In this document: piece after piece, positions 7,089 to 11,380 of the stretch
How positions within the stretch are numbered: position 1 is the first letter of the stretch
Layout: the number at the start of each line of letters is the position of its first letter
Origin: JANRLJ01 sp034437895
GTDB lineage: Bacteria > Chloroflexota > Anaerolineae > Aggregatilineales > Phototrophicaceae
DNA length: 11,380 nt
Direction of reading: 5' to 3'
Assembly: GCA_034437895.1 (NCBI GenBank)
Contig: DAOTTO010000534.1
Span: 1 to 11,380, forward strand
Notes under the pieces: model-generated
Database searches by the model: none
The model's input: only the letters and a program-made list of their open reading frames with translations
What the model was told of the DNA's origin: nothing
Position numbers and translations under genes: made by a program

Positions 7089-9098
7089 ATGACCAGCGAT
7101 CTTCTTGCCCAAAAAGAAAAACAACTTGCGCTTCTGTTAGCGCTTGATAGCACCCGCGACACCGCCGACATGACACAAAATCCCGATGGCATGTTTCGGG
7201 GAATACTTTACCTCTTAAAAGAACAATTTCAGGCTGAGGCTTGTGGATTGCTGCTGCTCAATGAAGCCGGAGATGCCATAGAAGTAGTGTTAAGTATCGG
7301 TGCCAGCGAAAATGAAGCCAATATGCTTTGCCGCCAAGCGATGATGCTAGAAGCGCCCGATTCACTTTTAGATACCCGTTGGAAGCATACCCTTGGCATC
7401 CCAATTGTTCTTGTTAAGCCTCTCGGCGGTATTTTTCTGGCACGAAGCAGCGAGACTTTTAATGCCGACGAAATTGAACTCCTCAAAATCGCGGAAAGTC
7501 AAATTGATTCCGCCGTCATGCAAGCCCGTATGATCTGGAGCATAAGTCAACGCAACATTGAGTTAGAGACGATCTACCAAATTGACCGTATGAAAGACGA
7601 TAACCCGGATGAAGATCACCTCATTGGTAGATTTGTCGGTCTAAACGTGGATCGCCTTAAGGCTGAATTGTGTATGCTGCTTTTGAGCCATATCGACAGC
7701 GGCGAAATTCTGCTGCGTGGCATGGTCGATAAAAATGACCTACCGACGGAAACGCTGGAAAAAATTAAACAACTCACAGCGCAAATCACGACGACGCAGA
7801 TGCTCGGAACAGCGCCAGATCGAGAATGGCTTCATTTGATGGCAGCGCCATTTATCATCGGCGGAGAAAGGCTAGGTACGGTCATTGTCGGGCGCAAAAA
7901 AGCCTTCAGCTTGGCTGATCAACGTTTGCTCTTTGCGATGACTTCACAAATGGATTCCGCAATTGCCCACAGCCGCACGTTGCAACAATTGGTACAGCGC
8001 AGCAAAGAATTGGAAACCATTTATGAGGTAGATCGGATTCGTGATCGTGGTGGCGATTTTAATCAAATGCTTCATTTGGTGTTGATTGAACTCTGCAAAG
8101 CCGTGACCAGCGAAGCAGGCTATCTCATGCTTTATGAAGAAAGCGGCGAAGAACGGCTAGAACTTAAAGCCAGCACCCGCGAAAGTCTGCTTACATCCGC
8201 CGATTACCTTAAGACGATTAAACAAGTTTCGTTGGAAGCGTTGACTGTTGGAAAAACAATTCATCAAACCCATAAAGAGGGTGCTGTTCGCTCAATCATT
8301 GCGATACCACTCATCTTAAACGAAAAAATTATTGGTGTTTTTGGGGTCGTCAACAGCTTCAGTGTGAACGGCTTCAGTTCCGAAGATCGCCGCATCTTAA
8401 CCGCCATCACCAGCCAGGTCGATACTGCCGTATTTGAACAGTTAGAACGCCGCCGGATGCGGAAGGTGTTAGGACGCTCGGTTGATCCTAAAGTCTTAGA
8501 ACTCCTTTTGCAGCGTGCCGACTCAAATATGCTCGCAGGGGAGCGCGTTATCCTCAGTACACTCTTTGCCGATTTACGCGGCAGTACGGAATGGGCGGAA
8601 CAAATTGGCCCAGAAGAATTGGTCAGCAGCCTTAATATTTTTCTTGGCAGCATGACCAACGTTATTTTTAAGCACGGTGGCACCCTCGATAAATTTGTAG
8701 GCGATCAAGTGATTGCCCTTTTCGGCAGCCCCATTCGTATGGAAGATCATGCCATTCATGCAGCACAGGCCGCCGTAGAAATGCAGATTGTCCATGCTAA
8801 TATTCAGGCAGAACTGAAAGCGCAAGGCAAGCATTTACCCGATATGGGCATTGGCGTAAGTTCGGGCGAAGTGATTGCGGGTGAGTTTGGTCCGCCGATT
8901 CGCACGGATTTTACCGCGATGGGACGGATTATGAATCTGGGCGCACGGCTTTGCAGTGCTGCCTCTGCCGAGCAGATCATCATCGACCAGATGACACGCG
9001 ACATGATTGAAGGACATGCACAGGTACATCCCTTAGAGCCTGTGACGCTCAAAGGGATTGGGAGCGTGCCGATTTTTGAACTGTTAGGGTTAAAATAA
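7089..9098 (+). CDS. three-GAF-domain class III adenylate cyclase
   Basis: A soluble signalling cyclase of 669 residues that should make cAMP from ATP. Three GAF-like sensor domains lie at about 30-148, 168-298 and 318-452. Near-identical linker helices (ELETIYQIDR at 158, ELETIYEVDR at 307) begin the second and third modules, so these probably arose by duplication. The first GAF looks degenerate. A short helical connector with RSVDPKVLELLL (463-474) leads into the catalytic domain (about 485-669). Catalytic residues are complete: metal-binding D495 and D539, adenine-recognising K535 and T609 (Thr at this place is typical of class IIIb), and transition-state N616 and R620. No membrane segment or HAMP domain is present. 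The GAF ligand is unknown; class IIIb cyclases are often bicarbonate-responsive. It is divergent from the dynamin operon and only three bases upstream of lysA. Confidence 0.92.
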   Translation: MTSDLLAQKEKQLALLLALDSTRDTADMTQNPDGMFRGILYLLKEQFQAEACGLLLLNEAGDAIEVVLSIGASENEANMLCRQAMMLEAPDSLLDTRWKHTLGIPIVLVKPLGGIFLARSSETFNADEIELLKIAESQIDSAVMQARMIWSISQRNIELETIYQIDRMKDDNPDEDHLIGRFVGLNVDRLKAELCMLLLSHIDSGEILLRGMVDKNDLPTETLEKIKQLTAQITTTQMLGTAPDREWLHLMAAPFIIGGERLGTVIVGRKKAFSLADQRLLFAMTSQMDSAIAHSRTLQQLVQRSKELETIYEVDRIRDRGGDFNQMLHLVLIELCKAVTSEAGYLMLYEESGEERLELKASTRESLLTSADYLKTIKQVSLEALTVGKTIHQTHKEGAVRSIIAIPLILNEKIIGVFGVVNSFSVNGFSSEDRRILTAITSQVDTAVFEQLERRRMRKVLGRSVDPKVLELLLQRADSNMLAGERVILSTLFADLRGSTEWAEQIGPEELVSSLNIFLGSMTNVIFKHGGTLDKFVGDQVIALFGSPIRMEDHAIHAAQAAVEMQIVHANIQAELKAQGKHLPDMGIGVSSGEVIAGEFGPPIRTDFTAMGRIMNLGARLCSAASAEQIIIDQMTRDMIEGHAQVHPLEPVTLKGIGSVPIFELLGLK

Positions 9099-9101
9099 AA
9101 T

Positions 9102-10337
9102 ATGCTCAATGAGTCTTTCGCATATAAAAACAATACCCTTTACTGCGACTCTATCGCCGTCGCCGAAATCGCAACGCAAGTCGGCACGCCGGTTTATATC
9201 TACAGCCTAAAACGGGTGCTGGCGAATCTGAATCGTCTTAAAGCTGCATTTCATGACATCCAGCCCCACATCCATTACAGCGCTAAAGCCAATGCCAATC
9301 TTACCATTTTGCGAACCCTCATCCATGCTGGCGTAGGAATTGATGCCGTTAGCGGCGGAGAAATTTTCCTCGCATTAAGAGCCGGTGCAAAAGCCGAAAA
9401 TATCGTCTTCGCAGGTGTGGGTAAATCCCCGTCTGAACTGCGTTACGCGCTTGAACAAGGGGTCGGCTGGTTTAATGTGGAAAATGTGCGTGAGTGCCAA
9501 TTGATTAACGACATCGCAGCCGAACTTGGCACATCTGCCCAAATCGCGCTGCGCTTGAATCCCGAAGTCACTGCAAATACCCATCCTTATATCGCTACTG
9601 GGCATGGTGGCGCGAAATTTGGCCTAACGGCAGAAGTCATTTCTGGCCTTTTAGCGCACCGAAAAGAGTATCCTCATCTGCGCTTTGCTGGGATTCACGT
9701 CCATATCGGCAGCCAGCTTCATGATACCGAAGGCACGGTTAAAGCGGTTGAAATCGCGCTGGAATTGATCGCGCCTTATAGTGATATTCGGACGGTCAAT
9801 ATCGGCGGCGGCCTACCTGTCGGTTATCAGATGAAAGAAGCATTACCGGAGTGGAAATCGTTTGCGGAGGCGCTTGCACCGTTGTTACAAGGTTATGATG
9901 TGCTTTTGGAGCCGGGACGTTCTATCATCGCGGATGCAGGAATACTTGTGAGTGAAATTCTGTATGTGAAACAGCAAGCCGGAGAAATTTTTTATATCGT
10001 CGACGCCAGCATGACCGAACTCATCCGTCCGGCGCTTTACGGCGCACATCACGAAATCGTCCCATTGAAGCAATCCAATGGTGATTTGCATCCCGTCAAT
10101 ATTGTGGGACCCGTATGTGAGACAGCCGATGTACTAGGAAAAGCGGTTTTGCTGCCAGAAATGCAGCCAAGTGATCTGTTAGCCGTGTTGACAAGCGGCG
10201 CATATGGCATGGTCATGGCGAGTAATTATAATGCCCGCCCACGTCCCCCCGAAGTGATGGTCAGTGAAGACGGCGCATCATGGTCAATCACTCGTCCGCG
10301 TGAAACATGGGACGATCTAGTGCGGCTGGAAAGCTAA
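9102..10337 (+). CDS. lysA: diaminopimelate decarboxylase (fold type III PLP enzyme)
   Basis: Catalyses the last step of lysine synthesis, decarboxylation of meso-diaminopimelate. At 411 residues it has the normal length. The PLP-binding lysine is K62 in YSAKAN. Other family signatures are HVHIGSQ with H201 stacking on the cofactor, the phosphate-binding GGGL (235-238), EPGRS (270-274), the active-site cysteine in CETAD (C339, supplied by the other subunit of the dimer) and SGAYG with Y368. The N-terminal TIM barrel (about 30-275) and C-terminal beta domain are both complete. The CETAD motif is close to the DapDC consensus CES(G/A)D, which favours LysA over ornithine or arginine decarboxylases. 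The ATG is three bases after the cyclase stop, with no good Shine-Dalgarno of its own, so translation probably relies on coupling. Its TAA overlaps the stop of the convergent HTH gene. Confidence 0.88.
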   Translation: MLNESFAYKNNTLYCDSIAVAEIATQVGTPVYIYSLKRVLANLNRLKAAFHDIQPHIHYSAKANANLTILRTLIHAGVGIDAVSGGEIFLALRAGAKAENIVFAGVGKSPSELRYALEQGVGWFNVENVRECQLINDIAAELGTSAQIALRLNPEVTANTHPYIATGHGGAKFGLTAEVISGLLAHRKEYPHLRFAGIHVHIGSQLHDTEGTVKAVEIALELIAPYSDIRTVNIGGGLPVGYQMKEALPEWKSFAEALAPLLQGYDVLLEPGRSIIADAGILVSEILYVKQQAGEIFYIVDASMTELIRPALYGAHHEIVPLKQSNGDLHPVNIVGPVCETADVLGKAVLLPEMQPSDLLAVLTSGAYGMVMASNYNARPRPPEVMVSEDGASWSITRPRETWDDLVRLES

Positions 10338-10995
10338 AACAGCCACGCCGGATTCTCAAAACCGCCATATTCTTGTATCGCACCGAAAATGTGCATAGCG
10401 ACCTTTGTATTTCCTAAATTAAGGCTGCATACGCCATTTTCCAAAATATTTCTTCTTGAATCACTTCCCTTTTTAACCTGCGTTTTTTGCAGGCAGGAAA
10501 CAGATAAACTTAATATATCCAACCAATATTGCTCAATACGCGGTATATCTTCTACATTATGACAATGAATTTGTAGAGAAAACTCTGAACTGGCGATATT
10601 GAATTCTTCTCGGAGAAAACGAATAAACATACGCATCATATTGGCATCAGAATTTACAAATACGACACGATTTCTATGTTTCGCGCCTTCCGCCCAATAA
10701 AGCATACAGCCCGCTAAATGGAGAGGGTTTCCTTCTTTAGCTCTGGCTCGTCCCTCTTCCTGATAGATCTTCTAAGCTCTAGATATTTTTTTCGGTTTGT
10801 CCGTCCCCCTTCATGCTGTGCGCCGTATAAATGCTGCTTTTGTTTTAATTTCTCGACTTGATCTTGTGTAAGTTCAATATCACGTACCCATAAACTGATA
10901 GAACTTTTCGCCACACCTAAAGTCAGGCAAATATCGCGCACCGACATACCTTGAAAACGCAATACTCTCGCTTGTTCTCTTATTTCTCTTTTCAT
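10334..10995 (-). pseudogene. HTH plus conserved C-terminal domain protein, split by a one-base deletion
   Basis: Two adjoining reading frames (10995-10714, 93 aa; 10705-10334, 123 aa from its first ATG) are pieces of one gene. Frame 0 encodes a homeodomain-like/resolvase-type HTH (about residues 1-45, with GMSVRDICLTLGVAKSSISLWV) and reads sensibly to S77 at 10765. Thereafter the -1 frame continues with YQEEGRARAKEGNPLHLAGC and runs into MLYWAEGAKHRN. Adding one base gives an unbroken 220-residue protein. The C-terminal half (LAGCMLYWAEGAK, VVFVNSD, IHCH, YWLDIL, GVCSL, GAIQEYGG) resembles, from memory, a conserved hypothetical family frequent in Chloroflexota. Its pattern is vaguely like a LAGLIDADG fold, which is inference. 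No other damage is seen, so the lesion is recent or is a sequence error. The HTH fragment alone could still be made: ATG at 10995 has AAGG eight bases upstream. Confidence 0.75.
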
Positions 10996-10999
10996 TTTA

Positions 11000-11040
11000 G
11001 AACCTTAATTTTATTCATGAGTATAACATGATTAAGGTTC
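11000..11040. repeat. 10-bp inverted repeat over the HTH gene promoter (putative autoregulatory operator)
   Basis: GAACCTTAAT (11000-11009) and ATTAAGGTTC (11031-11040) are perfect 10-bp inverted arms with a 21-base spacer. They flank the -10 box, and the inner arm supplies the Shine-Dalgarno AAGG. Only one arm would be in the mRNA, so a DNA operator is more likely than an RNA hairpin. Confidence 0.5.
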
Positions 11041-11047
11041 AATACAA
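11020..11047 (-). promoter_or_regulatory. candidate promoter for the HTH gene
   Basis: Minus-strand -35 TTGTAT (11047-11042), 16-base spacer, -10 TATACT (11025-11020, five of six). Start near 11013 gives a leader of under 20 bases. The -35 box sits directly after the U-tract of the tRNA terminator. Confidence 0.45.
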
Positions 11048-11048
11048 C

Positions 11049-11071
11049 AAAAAAAGACCTTATAAAAGGTC
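11049..11071 (-). terminator. Rho-independent terminator of the tRNA operon
   Basis: On the minus strand, GACCTT (11071-11066) pairs with AAGGTC (11061-11056) around a four-base loop and is followed at once by seven T (11055-11049). It lies about 20 bases beyond the 3' end of the second tRNA. The stem is short, but the U-tract is good. Confidence 0.65.
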
Positions 11072-11091
11072 AATTTGAAAATGGTATCAGT

Positions 11092-11165
<74 letters not shown>

Positions 11166-11187
11166 GTTTTGGGGGTTTTAGGAAAAA

Positions 11188-11259
11188 TTGCGGGAGTGCG
11201 ATTTGAACGCACGACCTTCAGGTTATGAGCCTGACGAGCTGCCGCTGCTCTATCCCGCT
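11188..11259 (-). tRNA. initiator tRNA-fMet (CAU)
   Basis: A 72-base cloverleaf with initiator hallmarks. Position 1:72 is unpaired (A1 opposite A72), while positions 2-7 (GCGGGA/TCCCGC) pair fully. The D stem has the bacterial initiator A11:U24 pair (GAGC/GCTC). The anticodon loop is CTCATAA with CAU, and the T arm is GTGCG/CGCAC with TTCAAAT. The mismatch at 1:72 allows formylation and avoids EF-Tu and peptidyl-tRNA hydrolase. The anticodon stem is TCAGG/CCTGA, so the usual three consecutive G:C pairs are A:U, G:C, G:C. CCA is not encoded and the discriminator is A73. It is first in a two-tRNA operon. Confidence 0.95.
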
Positions 11260-11264
11260 TGAAT

Positions 11265-11293
11265 ATAGTATCATAACGGGAGAGCAGTGTCAA
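11265..11293 (-). promoter_or_regulatory. near-consensus promoter of the tRNA operon
   Basis: Minus-strand -35 TTGACA (11293-11288, perfect), 17-base spacer and -10 TACTAT (11270-11265, four of six) with a TGn extension just upstream. Only five bases separate the -10 box from the mature tRNA 5' end at 11259, so the expected start site falls on or next to tRNA nucleotide 1. Confidence 0.75.
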
Positions 11294-11380
11294 CGGCGAT
11301 TTCCTGAATCTTTAAGGGAGTTTTATGTGAACTCCATAAGTACACCCTCAAGCATCATCGGCATCAATTGCTGCCTGCGT
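11294..11380. other. unassigned right edge upstream of the tRNA operon
   Basis: No gene can be supported here. A 6-bp stem GGAGTT/AACTCC with a seven-base loop lies at 11317-11335, without a U-tract on either strand. On the minus strand two frames are open at the window edge and then stop (near 11348 and near 11324), so the end of another leftward gene is possible. Confidence 0.3.

Noticed and set aside
8264..9133. Minus-strand frames of 86-139 codons opposite the cyclase catalytic domain
   Set aside because: The plus-strand frame has every catalytic residue; the antisense products are low in recognisable structure.
10065..10084. CCATTG/CAATGG palindrome inside lysA
   Set aside because: It lies within conserved coding sequence and has short arms; chance is the simplest explanation.
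10786..10792. Run of seven A (minus strand) in the HTH gene as a programmed frameshift site
   Set aside because: After slipping here the needed frame meets a TAG at 10774-10772 before the join, so the run cannot explain the split.
11317..11335. GGAGTT/AACTCC hairpin as a terminator at the right edge
   Set aside because: No U-tract follows on either strand and the adjacent gene, if any, is outside the window.

Overview
The window is a stretch of bacterial chromosome with short intergenic gaps, six intact genes or gene pairs, one frameshifted gene and two tRNA genes. Base composition is near 50% G+C over most of it and clearly lower from about 10340 to 11060. A three-GAF class III cyclase, tandem dynamin-like GTPases, a class II-type deacetylase and an HTH protein of a type I associate with Chloroflexota together suggest Chloroflexota (Anaerolineae-like). 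That assignment is an inference from gene content, because no rRNA or ribosomal marker is present.

Layout from left to right. The end of a Trm11/UPF0020-type RNA methyltransferase enters from the left edge (1-723, +). It converges on an AAA+ ATPase (812-2146, -). The ATPase is divergent from a zinc-dependent histone-deacetylase-family amidohydrolase (2257-3291, +). The 110-base gap between these two holds a near-consensus sigma70 promoter for the ATPase, bracketed by an 8-bp inverted repeat. The deacetylase converges on a two-gene operon of membrane-anchored dynamin-like proteins. That operon is transcribed leftwards, with DLP-A at 5077-6939 followed by DLP-B at 3310-5070. Divergent from it, across a 149-base control region, is a rightward operon of a GAF-GAF-GAF-adenylate cyclase (7089-9098) and a diaminopimelate decarboxylase (9102-10337). 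The lysA stop codon overlaps the stop of an A+T-richer HTH gene (10334-10995, -) that is split by one missing base. At the right end is a leftward tRNA operon: initiator tRNA-fMet, a second CAU-anticodon tRNA, then a hairpin plus U7 terminator. Its promoter is nearly consensus and lies so close that transcription should begin at the mature tRNA 5' end.

How the genes may work together. The two DLPs are diverged paralogues with all G motifs and a pair of hydrophobic segments each. They are translationally linked, so they probably act together on membranes. The cyclase makes cAMP under control of GAF sensor domains. Its divergent placement beside the DLP operon allows shared regulation, but nothing in the sequence proves a functional link. 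The lysA gene is housekeeping (lysine and peptidoglycan precursors).

The items I would look at again are the DLP pair, the apparently leaderless initiator tRNA with an A29:U41 pair in place of the usual G:C, and the frameshifted HTH gene with a palindrome over its promoter. I did not see CRISPR arrays, insertion sequences, integrases or phage genes.
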